The notes under the pieces were generated by a model that searched no databases, was not told the origin of the DNA, and saw only the letters and a program-made list of their open reading frames with translations. Both the position numbers and the translations under genes were made by a program. From Phycisphaerales bacterium (GTDB taxonomy: Bacteria > Planctomycetota > Phycisphaerae > WQYP01), in assembly GCA_027313145.1 (NCBI GenBank), contig DAHVEJ010000015.1, positions 1 to 39,446 on the forward strand: a DNA stretch of 39,446 nucleotides, read 5' to 3'. Every line of letters starts with the position of its first letter. Position 1 is the first letter of the stretch. Of the stretch, positions 8,793-17,466 are shown piece by piece.

Positions 8793-10489
8793 GGGTTTCG
8801 GTCTCCCGGCGGCGCTGGCGGTTTGGATGGGTCCGGTACGCGCCGGTATTTTGGAAGGTGCAAGGGGCGTCTCAGTATATCGCCCCTTGATTCTACAATT
8901 TCCCCCCTCCCCGCACGATCCGCCTGCCGTGCCTCCCGTAGTGCTTTCGCCAGTGCCGTGGTTAGTTCTTTGACAGCAGATTCCATGTGGATGTCTAGGC
9001 GTTTGTACATCTTCTCAATTTTCCGGCCAAGGTTGTTTATTATGTTTTTCGGAATTTGGGCATTGAGCACCAGTGCCGCTTTTCGGGCCTTGGTTACCAG
9101 TTCTTGCAGTTCCAGAGCGGTTGCGCCCAGTGCATGGCTCTGGCCGAGTTTTATTATGTTCTCGGCATGGTTGGCGAAATTGGTTAATGCCTGTTCGGCC
9201 AGCGTGTCCAGTGCAATATCGGGCATTGTGGCTTTGAGCGGTTCCGGGTCGATGGTGCGGGTTACAGGCTCAAACCATGGGCTGGTGGGCCAGCGTGACC
9301 TATTATCATCCTCCGGGTTCGGATCGGTGATCCTCCATAATGCCAGTTCGTCCCTTATGCCCTTGTAGTTCGTGATGGCCTGCCGGATTGTGTTGACACC
9401 ACGGTCCCGGAGCCAGTCGCGTTTCATCCGGTGTTCGCAACGCACCAATTCGCCGGGCGGCTTTTCGGCCCGGCCTCTGATCCATTCCGCCCAAGCTTGC
9501 AGTTCGGCATCGCGTTCGTAGCCGTAAAGCGCAATTTTCCTGTTCGCTTCTGCGGGGTCGTTGGCGAATATCTTCTTTTTCAGTTCCAGCGCCTTCTGAT
9601 AGATCGCCAGCATGTGGATTGATTTTCGATTGCCTATGTCGATATTCACCCCGTCGCCTGCCGGCGTGCAAGTGGTTTCCTCCGGCGTTTTGGTGTTGGT
9701 GCGTGCCTTGGTAATGACACGCCCACCCTGCTGTCCGGGCAGGTTGACGTCTTCTGGTTGGGGTGATCTGGACAAAAGTAAATCCCACGCGATATCCCAT
9801 TGCGTGATGGTCCAGTTATCCAGTGCGGATTCCGGTTGTCGGCAGGCCATGCCCAAGGGATTTTCGATTTCATCGTAAAGAATGGCTGCTATCTGCTCAA
9901 GTGTCTTGCCAACGGTCTCGGCGGGCTGGAATTCCACGGCAAAGGCTCCTGTTGTCCTATCGCCGGGGGGCGGCAAGTATATTTTGCGCCGCGTCTGCTG
10001 CTCAATCATGATGTAACCGAACCGCTTTTTGATGCGGGCACCTTTGGAAACCTCGTAAATTCTGCCCTGCCATTCCGCGAGCGGTTTTGCGCGTTCCTTG
10101 AGTGCTTTGGCGGATTCTATAAGCTGCTTACACTGGCCATACAGCGCATTGTATTCGGGCGTGCTGTCGAAGATTTCGACGGGTTCTTCGTAGTAGTCGC
10201 CCTTATTGTCATAACCGCATTCAATTTCTGCGTGCCCGGTGGGAAAGCTGCTGGTCCGATAAACCATGAATTTGTCACAGATCGCATTATTGATGATGCG
10301 CAGACATTGCAGTGGTTCGAGGATTTGCGCAATTTTCTTGCGCGCGGCCTCACTGGCGTTGGCGGGTAGAATCGCAGTGTCCGTTGCCACGTCCATAGGG
10401 AAAATCTGTGGTTGACTTTCCGCTTGCTGGTCCGTCCGCGGCGGTGCCTCGTGCGGCGTTTCTTCAATAGGGTCGTTGGTGTTCGTCAT
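8789..10489 (-). CDS. Rep_trans-like replication initiation protein
   Basis: 566 residues, start ATG 10489 with GGAG about 8 nt upstream. Three motifs in order match the rolling-circle initiator family Rep_trans (PF02486, pT181 RepC/MobT-like): ITQWDIAWD (228-236, the metal-binding strand), IGNRKSIHMLAIYQKALEL (285-303) and LVRCEHRMKRDWL (348-360). The N-terminal ~200 residues resemble the variable DNA-binding region of phage/plasmid initiators. The C-terminus (about 420-540) is helical and charged. Expected role: nicking an origin to start replication of an excised circular form. Both ends are coupled by ATGA to neighbouring frames. No sequence search could be run, so the family call rests on motif order. 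Confidence 0.65.
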   Translation of the reverse strand: MTNTNDPIEETPHEAPPRTDQQAESQPQIFPMDVATDTAILPANASEAARKKIAQILEPLQCLRIINNAICDKFMVYRTSSFPTGHAEIECGYDNKGDYYEEPVEIFDSTPEYNALYGQCKQLIESAKALKERAKPLAEWQGRIYEVSKGARIKKRFGYIMIEQQTRRKIYLPPPGDRTTGAFAVEFQPAETVGKTLEQIAAILYDEIENPLGMACRQPESALDNWTITQWDIAWDLLLSRSPQPEDVNLPGQQGGRVITKARTNTKTPEETTCTPAGDGVNIDIGNRKSIHMLAIYQKALELKKKIFANDPAEANRKIALYGYERDAELQAWAEWIRGRAEKPPGELVRCEHRMKRDWLRDRGVNTIRQAITNYKGIRDELALWRITDPNPEDDNRSRWPTSPWFEPVTRTIDPEPLKATMPDIALDTLAEQALTNFANHAENIIKLGQSHALGATALELQELVTKARKAALVLNAQIPKNIINNLGRKIEKMYKRLDIHMESAVKELTTALAKALREARQADRAGRGEIVESRGDILRRPLHLPKYRRVPDPSKPPAPPGDRNP

Positions 10490-10728
10490 GGTGTTTTCTC
10501 CTTGTTGTCAGATAATTGGGAAACAGAACTTACAATTCGGTGGGCGATGAGCGACGCCAAAAGCCGCCGGGCTTTGTCAGCGGCTACCATGGCGTCGGGG
10601 CGGTCTACAATCTCTTGCACAAATTTGAATTCGGAATCTTGGCGGCTCGCGGAGACGCTGCGGCCCGCTTGGAGCTTTTCAGCGGGGGCTGCGTGGTGCG
10701 GTGTGATATTGAGCCGTGACCGTTTCAT
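10486..10728 (-). CDS. small protein coupled to Rep (80 aa)
   Basis: Starts at ATG 10728 and stops within the Rep start codon (ATGA overlap at 10486-10489). It begins MKRSRLNITPHHAAPAEKLQ; residues 30-75 look helical (FKFVQEIVDRPDAMVAADKARR). No family is recognised. First gene of the leftward operon, so a regulator or replication accessory role is possible (inference). The start codon sits inside the spacer of a 7-bp inverted repeat. Confidence 0.55.
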   Translation of the reverse strand: MKRSRLNITPHHAAPAEKLQAGRSVSASRQDSEFKFVQEIVDRPDAMVAADKARRLLASLIAHRIVSSVSQLSDNKEKTP

Positions 10729-10739
10729 ACCAGGTCACG
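10715..10739. repeat. inverted repeat CGTGACC/GGTCACG over a start codon
   Basis: CGTGACC at 10715-10721 and GGTCACG at 10733-10739 form a perfect 7-bp inverted repeat with an 11-nt spacer that contains the ATG (10728-10726) of the 80-residue gene. It could be an operator for autoregulation, a translation-blocking hairpin or a double-strand origin nick region for the Rep protein. Confidence 0.45.
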
Positions 10740-10825
10740 ATATATTGGAACGGGGAGTTGCTTCTCGGACATTTATGAATTTTGTTCTGTCCCAGATGCG
10801 GAGGCTAATATTACTATGTTAAGTA

Positions 10826-10853
10826 TTGACAAGCAAATTTTTTGTTTCATAAT
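10826..10853 (+). promoter_or_regulatory. sigma70-type promoter of the IS transposase
   Basis: TTGACA (10826-10831) and CATAAT (10848-10853) are separated by 16 nt, just inside the left terminal repeat and immediately before the transposase start at 10860. With a start this close to the -10 box the mRNA would be nearly leaderless, unless the ATG is not the true start. Confidence 0.6.
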
Positions 10854-10859
10854 AGTGCT

Positions 10860-12149
10860 ATGGAATGGAATCAAAAGCATTGGAGGCGCAGCGTCGAGGA
10901 ATTCCCGGAGTTTCTCGAACCCTTGGTTTCGGGCATGGGCCGCAGTGAGCGTCGTGAGGGCGCAACGTTGTATGTGCAAGGCCTGCTGATTCCAGGGGAG
11001 CGTAAGTCGATCGAGCCGATGGCGGCGCGGCTGGGCACGGACAGCCAGAAACTCCAGCAGTTCATCGCGGACAGCCCATGGGATGATCAGACAATCTGGC
11101 GAACCATCCGGCAGGAAGTGGTGCCGGTGCTGGAACCGTTGACCGCGTGGATCGTTGATGAAACTGGGTGGCTCAAGCAGGGCAAGCATTCGGTCGGTGT
11201 GGCGCATCAATATTGTGGGGCGGTGGGTAAGCGTGCCAACTGCCAGGTCAGTGTGGGCGTGGCGGTAACCGATGGCGAGATAGCCGCCCCCGTGGCCGGG
11301 CAGTTGTATCTGCCCAAGAGTTGGACGGATGATCCCGCGCGGTGTGTGGCGGCGGGCGTGCCGCCAGGGATAACGTTCCAGACCAAGCCGGAGATCGCCT
11401 TAGCCTTGATCGGTCAGGTCCTGAACGACGGCGTAACCCCGGCACCGGTGCTGGGGGACGAAGCTTACGGGATTTCCGCGGAATTCCGGCGGGGCTTGCG
11501 GGAATATGGCTGCGAGTATTTTCTGAATGCCGGTAGTGACGTGTCGGCTTGGACCAAACCGGTGCAAACCCGAAAGGCCAAGAAATACTGGGGACCAGCC
11601 CCGAGCCAGCCGCCGAGCCGGTCATTATCCGTTTTGAGCCGAACCATCACGGACCAGCAGTGGCATCCCGTCGCCTGGCGCACCGCAGACGGCGGTAAAC
11701 GCACCACCCGGATCGGATGGCTGCCGGTCTATGTGTTAGGCGATCTTAATGAGCAGACCGGCGACTGGCCGCAGACGTGGCTGGTGGTGGACTGGCCCGC
11801 AGGCCATGAGAATCCATATCACCTTTACTTGGCTTCCCTTAAAGTTCCACCCACAGCCAAGCGTTGTGTGCAATTGAGCCGGGGGCGTTTTGCCATTGAA
11901 CAATTTTTCCAGCGTGATAAAACCGATTTGGGCTTTGACCATTACGAAGGCCGGTCATGGAGAGGATTCCACCACCACCTGGTGCTGTCGTGTGTAGCCT
12001 ACCTGTTTGTGCTGCTGATTCTTCTGCGATCAAAAAAAAACTTCCGGTGTGACGTGGGAAGCGGCACTGCGAGCGATTCAGCCGTGGTTGATACGGTCCA
12101 TCGGATGCTGTCCATTTTGCAAAACAAAATTCAACCCGAAATTCTGTGA
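10860..12149 (+). CDS. IS701-family DDE transposase
   Basis: 429 residues from ATG 10860. The DDE triad can be placed: D100 in WIVDETGWLKQGKHSVGV, D200 in VLGDEAYG and E347 in GRFAIEQFFQRDKTDLGFDHYEG, the last motif being characteristic of IS701/DDE_5 transposases. The frame is full length and undamaged, so the element may still move. The stop lies just before the right terminal repeat. Confidence 0.9.
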   Translation: MEWNQKHWRRSVEEFPEFLEPLVSGMGRSERREGATLYVQGLLIPGERKSIEPMAARLGTDSQKLQQFIADSPWDDQTIWRTIRQEVVPVLEPLTAWIVDETGWLKQGKHSVGVAHQYCGAVGKRANCQVSVGVAVTDGEIAAPVAGQLYLPKSWTDDPARCVAAGVPPGITFQTKPEIALALIGQVLNDGVTPAPVLGDEAYGISAEFRRGLREYGCEYFLNAGSDVSAWTKPVQTRKAKKYWGPAPSQPPSRSLSVLSRTITDQQWHPVAWRTADGGKRTTRIGWLPVYVLGDLNEQTGDWPQTWLVVDWPAGHENPYHLYLASLKVPPTAKRCVQLSRGRFAIEQFFQRDKTDLGFDHYEGRSWRGFHHHLVLSCVAYLFVLLILLRSKKNFRCDVGSGTASDSAVVDTVHRMLSILQNKIQPEIL

Positions 12150-12338
12150 TTCTACTTAACATAGGCATACGAATATCGCATGTTGATCGATTTTTCACCG
12201 CTGGTGCATCATGGGGCGACTTTTGCCCTTTATTGTTCTGTCACGGCCAGCGCCTTTGTTTTTACGCCGAAGCGCGAAGGCTGACGCAAACTTTTGTTGT
12301 ACTGATAGTGGTGTCGCGAAATGTTACATGTACACACT

Positions 12339-13580
12339 TCATTTACCGCTTCGGTAAATTCCGCCTGGATCCAGACGTTGTGCGTAGGACATCATTAGGA
12401 ACGCCGAGAGTTGCGTAAATTTTGGTCGGCCGGCAAAGACAACCGCCGCCAGTTGGCCTAACGCTCGGTCTCCCGACGCCGCGAGATATTGATCGGCGGG
12501 AAGATAACGCGAAAATACGAATTCGTGAAACGGCAGTCCGCCGAACTTCATGCCCCACCCTTTGTTCACCGGCCAGGAGCGTTGCGAAAGCGGAATTTGC
12601 TGCTGCCTGACAATCCAATGAAGATACCGCTTCACCTTCACCAACGCCGGCCGCGCCAGCGCCCGGTCTTTTTCGATATACGGCCACCCGGAGGAATAAC
12701 TTTCCATCACATACATGATCATCGCCGGTCCCTGCTGCGACAGTGGAAACGGTCTTACTTTGCTCAAATTACGGTGATTGAGCCAATTCACCGCGCGTAA
12801 ACCCGCGTTAAGATAACGTTGGTCGTGTGTGTTCGCGTAGAGAACAAACGACAACGAACCGAATAGCGCGGAGCTACACCACCATGCCCGGTTGGACTGC
12901 GGCCACAGTCCGTCACTGACGCCTCCAGATGGTTGCACATAACGTTTCATGACTAGATTCGCGAATTGCTCCGTCGAATCCAGCAGACGGCGTCTTGCCG
13001 AGCCGTGACATCTTACTGAAGTCGCCACCAATGCCATTGCAATTGACGAACTATCCGCGACGTACCAGTCGCCGGTTACGCTTCCCGGTTTTCGGTTGTA
13101 GTTCATGTAATATGCGCCCTTCGGCGTCATGCGATGCTGATAATCGACCATCCGTCGTGACCACATCCGGCAGGCCTTCAGGTAGGTCCGATTGCCCGTC
13201 ATATCATATGCCACGCACAACGCGCGTACCGCGTACGAGTCTACAAAGAACGGACCTCGGAGTTTCTCATTGGTAATTTTAGCCACAGCCAGCGCGCATA
13301 GTTTGAAAAACTGCCGACGCATAGCGGTACCACGAGGCTGGCCAGAATCAGCGGGCACCGGGGCGGCTTGAAGTGCACGCGGCATGACAAGTAGCGAGAG
13401 CATAACCCCGGACAGCAAACAAAGAATTAGCACCGCCCTATTGTGTGGCGGCCTCTGGTACCATTGGCGTCGCGGTTGCATTACAGTCGCGCATCGCCAT
13501 CGCAATGGTTCGTCGCCAAACACGCCGGATTGCGATTGGCCCCAAAAACTGTCCGCATACCCATGGGTGAAATTTTTCAT
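12339..13580 (-). CDS. exported (alpha/alpha)-barrel-like protein, unassigned
   Basis: 413 residues, ATG 13580 with GAAAGG upstream. A basic 48-residue N-terminus leads to a single hydrophobic segment (ILCLLSGVMLSLLVM, about 52-66), so it is either anchored or exported. The rest is helical with aromatic patterns of six-hairpin glycosidase/epimerase folds: FFVDSYAVRALCVAYDMTGNRTYL, NYNRKPGSVTGDWYVADSSS, WPQSNRAWWCSSALFG and KGWGMKFGGLPFHEFVFSRY. I cannot name the family. It is the first gene right of the mobile DNA and on the same strand as the GH31 enzyme next to it, so a glycan-related job is likely (inference). Confidence 0.65.
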   Translation of the reverse strand: MKNFTHGYADSFWGQSQSGVFGDEPLRWRCATVMQPRRQWYQRPPHNRAVLILCLLSGVMLSLLVMPRALQAAPVPADSGQPRGTAMRRQFFKLCALAVAKITNEKLRGPFFVDSYAVRALCVAYDMTGNRTYLKACRMWSRRMVDYQHRMTPKGAYYMNYNRKPGSVTGDWYVADSSSIAMALVATSVRCHGSARRRLLDSTEQFANLVMKRYVQPSGGVSDGLWPQSNRAWWCSSALFGSLSFVLYANTHDQRYLNAGLRAVNWLNHRNLSKVRPFPLSQQGPAMIMYVMESYSSGWPYIEKDRALARPALVKVKRYLHWIVRQQQIPLSQRSWPVNKGWGMKFGGLPFHEFVFSRYLPADQYLAASGDRALGQLAAVVFAGRPKFTQLSAFLMMSYAQRLDPGGIYRSGK

Positions 13581-13771
13581 AGCGCCTTTCTTTTATCCGA
13601 TTATTTAAAAGTTTGCACAATTTCCGATGATTTTATTGTCAGGCATTGAAGGTGGCTATTCGTTGGTCCCCGCGTACCCTTGGAGGATCTGCCCGCGGGT
13701 AAATTGCGCTGTTGAGTAGCCCATTCAGTCGTGTTCATTTGGTTTCTTCCAAAGTAAGTGTGCCATCAGGG

Positions 13772-16700
13772 CTATATTGCGGGCTTCACATCCTTGGGCG
13801 GCGTGGCGGACTGTTCGCACACGACACCTGAAGGCAGAGCCAAACGCACAGAAAAACCCCAATTTCCTTTGTGCTGACTTACTTGCGCAACCACCTGATT
13901 CCAGCCTTTACGCAATTGTATTTGCTTGACCTCCGGCGGCGGACCGGACAAATCGATTATCCCGCGGGCGATGGACGATTTGATGATTTGACTGCGATTA
14001 ATCCACAGAGTCATGGCGTTATTGTGGCGCACCCGGATTTGACATGTAACTGCTGACGGCGCTTTGATCCAGGTCACCGCCAAGGCCGCGGCATTGGGTT
14101 CAGGGTACACTTCACGCAGATCAATCCACCATTTAAGGGAATCTAAATGTTCCGCAAAATTGGCATAGCCGCGGTCGCTGACAACCGCCGGCCATGCTTT
14201 CCACACAATTGCCTTGCCGCCTTTACCCTTATATGTTTTTCCAAGCATGGCGTGTGTGATCGCTGCGGCACCCGGAATCGGAGAATGCCCTATGGGAAAG
14301 GGGCCGAGAATGTGCCAGCGCTTCAGCAATCGGTGCTGAACGTCAATGCTTCGGCTTACAGACTCATCCGATGCGCCGGCGTGCCACTGCAACGTTGCGG
14401 TTCCGGCAAAATGATAAAGTGGATATTCCCGGGCCACCATAAATGGAAGAAAAATAAATGCTGATCGGCGGTTTGCAGGGAGGACAAACTCCCGCTGCGC
14501 CAAGTCCGGCATATTAACGGCCAATGTGACGCCGCCAGATACCACAGGCGTCAGCGTGTGCAGCATAAGTCCGGCGTTGTAACCTTGCACATTGTTGACG
14601 CCTTGAAACCGTTTATAGTAGCGCGGTGTGTCGTGCCTCCGTATTCCCGCACCGCCCCGGCGCAGTTTTACCGCGGCGCTGATAAATGTGTTGGTCAGCG
14701 CAAATGCGGCTGCATGGGCCTGGGAATTTCGATAGTGTTGGATATCCGCCCGGATGTCCGCAAAGTCGGTGTCCGAGGCGTGTAAACCCGCCAGAATGGT
14801 TGATGAAGAAACCGAACCAAATTCCTGCGCGGCCTGGGAACGAAGCGTTTGCAGACGCAGCAGCAGTTCATCGAGTTGAAATTTCCATTGCGCCCGAATT
14901 TCGCCTGCGCCTGCCAGAGCACTATGCACCCTGGCCAAACGATTCACAATCAGCGGCAGCATGGCTTGGACCGCCGGCGATCCCTGGAATGTCACGTTGA
15001 CCATGACCGGCCTGCGGATGGTCATGCGGGGCAGACGGATTTCTGTGGTCGTGGTTACTGGATCATATTCATAGCCCGGCAGTGCGGTAGGCGAACAGAG
15101 AACAGCCTCCCCATTTACGGTTACGCTCCTGGGCCTGGTTGTCACCGGTAGCCGGATAATAATCCGACGTGACACCGGCTGGCCGGCATAAGTGCCTACG
15201 GTCGCCCCAATGGTAACGTCAACACCTTTACTGCCGATGTTCTTGTACGTCAAAGGCGTTCGCGCATACGCGCCATGCAGATAAGCCGAAGATTCTCCAT
15301 TATCCTCATAGAGCGTAAATTTTCCGCTCTGACCTGGATACACGCAAATGACCAGTGGATTCGTCGGCCTCTCCGCCATACGCAGGGTCACGCGCTGCAT
15401 GGGCAGCGGCACGCCACCGCGCGCAAAAACAGGTATTTGGTCGGCTGTGGCCAGGACGGGATGATCACCCGACACGTTAATCCTCTGATTGGTCAACAGA
15501 TTCCACCATGTGCCATTGGGGAACCACATGTCCACCGCTCCCATCCAGGCCCTACCCAGACCCCGGTGAACAACGGGAGACACCAGCAGAGATGGGCCGA
15601 ATTGATATTCCCCCGGATGCGTATAGGCCGCCTTAGTGGAAGGATACGCAAGATAGAGCGGACGCATCAGCGGCAAGGAACGCGTCCAACACTGGTAAGC
15701 CAGCGTGTAGATATAGGGGAAAAGTCGTGATCTAAGGTCATACGCCCGGCGAACAGCGTTTTCTGTCTGCTTACCGTAGTACCATGGCACACGGAAATTG
15801 CCGAATTCTCTTGACCCGTGTGTTCTGAATACGGGGCTTAAGGACCCGAATTGTACCCAGCGTGTAAACAACTCCGCGCTGGGTATTGACAGGCGAAATC
15901 CGCCGATGTCATGGGACCAATAGTCAGCGCCGACATTGCCTGCGGTGGCGGTGTAAGGCACCTCAAATCGCAGGACACGCCATAATGAGGTCGTGTCACC
16001 GGAGAACCAGACGGGATAACGCTGATCACCCCATCCGCCCCAACGGCTGAAGGACGCCCCACGCTGGCCATTGGAGGGTCGCCCGATATTATTAAAGTCC
16101 AATGCGTTGTCCCAGCCAAGATGAATGCCACCATCGAGCCACCAGAAATTCACGCCCTCCTTCTCAAGTGGATCCATCAACAACTTATAATAGGTTGTCA
16201 TGAATTTCCGGTTGGTGTCCGCAAAGGGAAGTCTCTTTTTTGCCGCCGGGTTAACGCCCATGGCATGACAAAATGCGTCATACTGGCTGTACCATGGACC
16301 GACGCCCCCATTGGGATGCCAATTGAGCGTGACATGAATGCCACGCTTGTGTAGCCATGACAGAAGTTGTTTTGGATGTGGAATCAACTTGCGGTTCCAG
16401 TCCATTGATCCCCAATGCGGGGTGGTATGCCAGCCCATGTCCATGACCAGCACGTCCAGGGGAAATTTGTGGGAATCATAATCCAGCACACGCTGTTTGA
16501 ATTCATCGGCGGTGAAGTTGAAATAGCGCGAACGCCAGGCACCCAGCATATAACGCGGAGGAATCGGAATACGCCCGCTGATGGTGGTGAGATCTTGCAG
16601 GGCAGTCAGGTAGTTATCCTTACCGTAACCGAAAAAATACCAATCGGCGATTTCGGATTTTCGGCGTGGTCTATACCACGCATGGGGTGGATTGCTTACC

Positions 16701-17257
16701 AGAAACGTATGATCTTTAAACAGATACCAGCCGTCGCGAGAGACAACACCGTCGGGCAGAGGCTCGCTGCCACAACAGCCGTCCAGAGATTGCAGCGTGC
16801 CGCCCAGATTGCCGGTCTGTTTATCGCCCGGTTTCCATGTTTTCCATGTGCCGTCGTTATCGCGAAATGCAATGGAAAGATTCTGTGCGGAAAAGCCATT
16901 GACTCCGCCGCGCCAGCGCAGCGTCATGCGGGATGTGTGGATGATCAGTATGCCGTTTTGCCGCCGAATCTGAAATTTTGGCGGCAAAACATGACGCCGC
17001 CAGGCGAAATAGCTGCGGTCATCGATAAATTGGCCGTCCGTGTTGAATTCCAGACGAATCAGTGTGGGCGTGATAATCGTGAAACGGGCATGCCCGGCGA
17101 TAATTATTCCATCTCGGTCACGATGCGCTACCGCAGTGGCCGAGGTGCTTGCAAACAAAACGCCGGCCATAAACACTAGAAGGATAAGTAATGGATAACT
17201 CACACGCCGGCTCAATATCGGCCATGACTTGGAATAAGAACTGTCAATGCGCGGCAT
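13772..17257 (-). CDS. GH31 alpha-glycosidase with long C-terminal extension
   Basis: 1161 residues from ATG 17257 (AGGAGG 9 nt upstream; upstream in-frame ATGs lack a site). A signal peptide (LLILLVFMAGVLFASTSATA) targets export. The GH31 barrel shows the nucleophile Asp in FWWLDGG (about D375), the acid/base Asp in WFSGDTTSLW (about D421) and YWSHDIGGF. The usual distal beta domains follow (VYPGQSGKFTLYEDNGE). Beyond about residue 740 is an extra ~420-residue region: a helical stretch (LDELLLRLQTLRSQAAQEFG), a WHILGPFPIG segment and a C-terminal jelly-roll-like module (NAMTLWINRSQIIKSS, LRKGWNQVVAQVSQHKG) that looks carbohydrate-binding. GH31 enzymes cleave alpha-glucosides, xylosides and related bonds; the exact substrate is unknown. 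Confidence 0.88.
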   Translation of the reverse strand: MPRIDSSYSKSWPILSRRVSYPLLILLVFMAGVLFASTSATAVAHRDRDGIIIAGHARFTIITPTLIRLEFNTDGQFIDDRSYFAWRRHVLPPKFQIRRQNGILIIHTSRMTLRWRGGVNGFSAQNLSIAFRDNDGTWKTWKPGDKQTGNLGGTLQSLDGCCGSEPLPDGVVSRDGWYLFKDHTFLVSNPPHAWYRPRRKSEIADWYFFGYGKDNYLTALQDLTTISGRIPIPPRYMLGAWRSRYFNFTADEFKQRVLDYDSHKFPLDVLVMDMGWHTTPHWGSMDWNRKLIPHPKQLLSWLHKRGIHVTLNWHPNGGVGPWYSQYDAFCHAMGVNPAAKKRLPFADTNRKFMTTYYKLLMDPLEKEGVNFWWLDGGIHLGWDNALDFNNIGRPSNGQRGASFSRWGGWGDQRYPVWFSGDTTSLWRVLRFEVPYTATAGNVGADYWSHDIGGFRLSIPSAELFTRWVQFGSLSPVFRTHGSREFGNFRVPWYYGKQTENAVRRAYDLRSRLFPYIYTLAYQCWTRSLPLMRPLYLAYPSTKAAYTHPGEYQFGPSLLVSPVVHRGLGRAWMGAVDMWFPNGTWWNLLTNQRINVSGDHPVLATADQIPVFARGGVPLPMQRVTLRMAERPTNPLVICVYPGQSGKFTLYEDNGESSAYLHGAYARTPLTYKNIGSKGVDVTIGATVGTYAGQPVSRRIIIRLPVTTRPRSVTVNGEAVLCSPTALPGYEYDPVTTTTEIRLPRMTIRRPVMVNVTFQGSPAVQAMLPLIVNRLARVHSALAGAGEIRAQWKFQLDELLLRLQTLRSQAAQEFGSVSSSTILAGLHASDTDFADIRADIQHYRNSQAHAAAFALTNTFISAAVKLRRGGAGIRRHDTPRYYKRFQGVNNVQGYNAGLMLHTLTPVVSGGVTLAVNMPDLAQREFVLPANRRSAFIFLPFMVAREYPLYHFAGTATLQWHAGASDESVSRSIDVQHRLLKRWHILGPFPIGHSPIPGAAAITHAMLGKTYKGKGGKAIVWKAWPAVVSDRGYANFAEHLDSLKWWIDLREVYPEPNAAALAVTWIKAPSAVTCQIRVRHNNAMTLWINRSQIIKSSIARGIIDLSGPPPEVKQIQLRKGWNQVVAQVSQHKGNWGFSVRLALPSGVVCEQSATPPKDVKPAI

Positions 17258-17466
17258 CAAACAAGCCTCCTCACGGCAATGGAACACCAGCACAAGAATA
17301 TTCTCTTGCCGGACATTTCCGATCATCCAGCTTCGAACCATTTTGGATGTATACCATAAATTGTATCAAACCGGCTATCAGTGGAGTCCACAAAGGATAT
17401 TCCCGTGCAACAGCCTCGGCTTGCGCAGGGTTACAGCTTTCGCTTGCTGAAATCGGTAATTCACCA

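Larger units (their letters stand above)
10814..12164 (+). mobile_element. IS701-family insertion sequence
   Basis: A 1351-bp element bounded by 12-bp terminal inverted repeats CTATGTTAAGTA (10814-10825) and TACTTAACATAG (12153-12164) around one transposase gene. No target-site duplication is visible: the flanks are ATTA on the left and GCAT on the right, so the copy may have lost its original neighbour by deletion or recombination. It lies 85 bp upstream of the integrative-element operon and is transcribed away from it. Confidence 0.8.

Noticed and set aside
12165-12338. Right attachment site of the integrative element
   Set aside because: Searched by eye for the tRNA-fMet 3' end here and up to the next gene; no convincing match was found.
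16415-17179. 254-residue plus-strand frame inside the GH31 gene
   Set aside because: Antisense shadow of a well-supported coding region.
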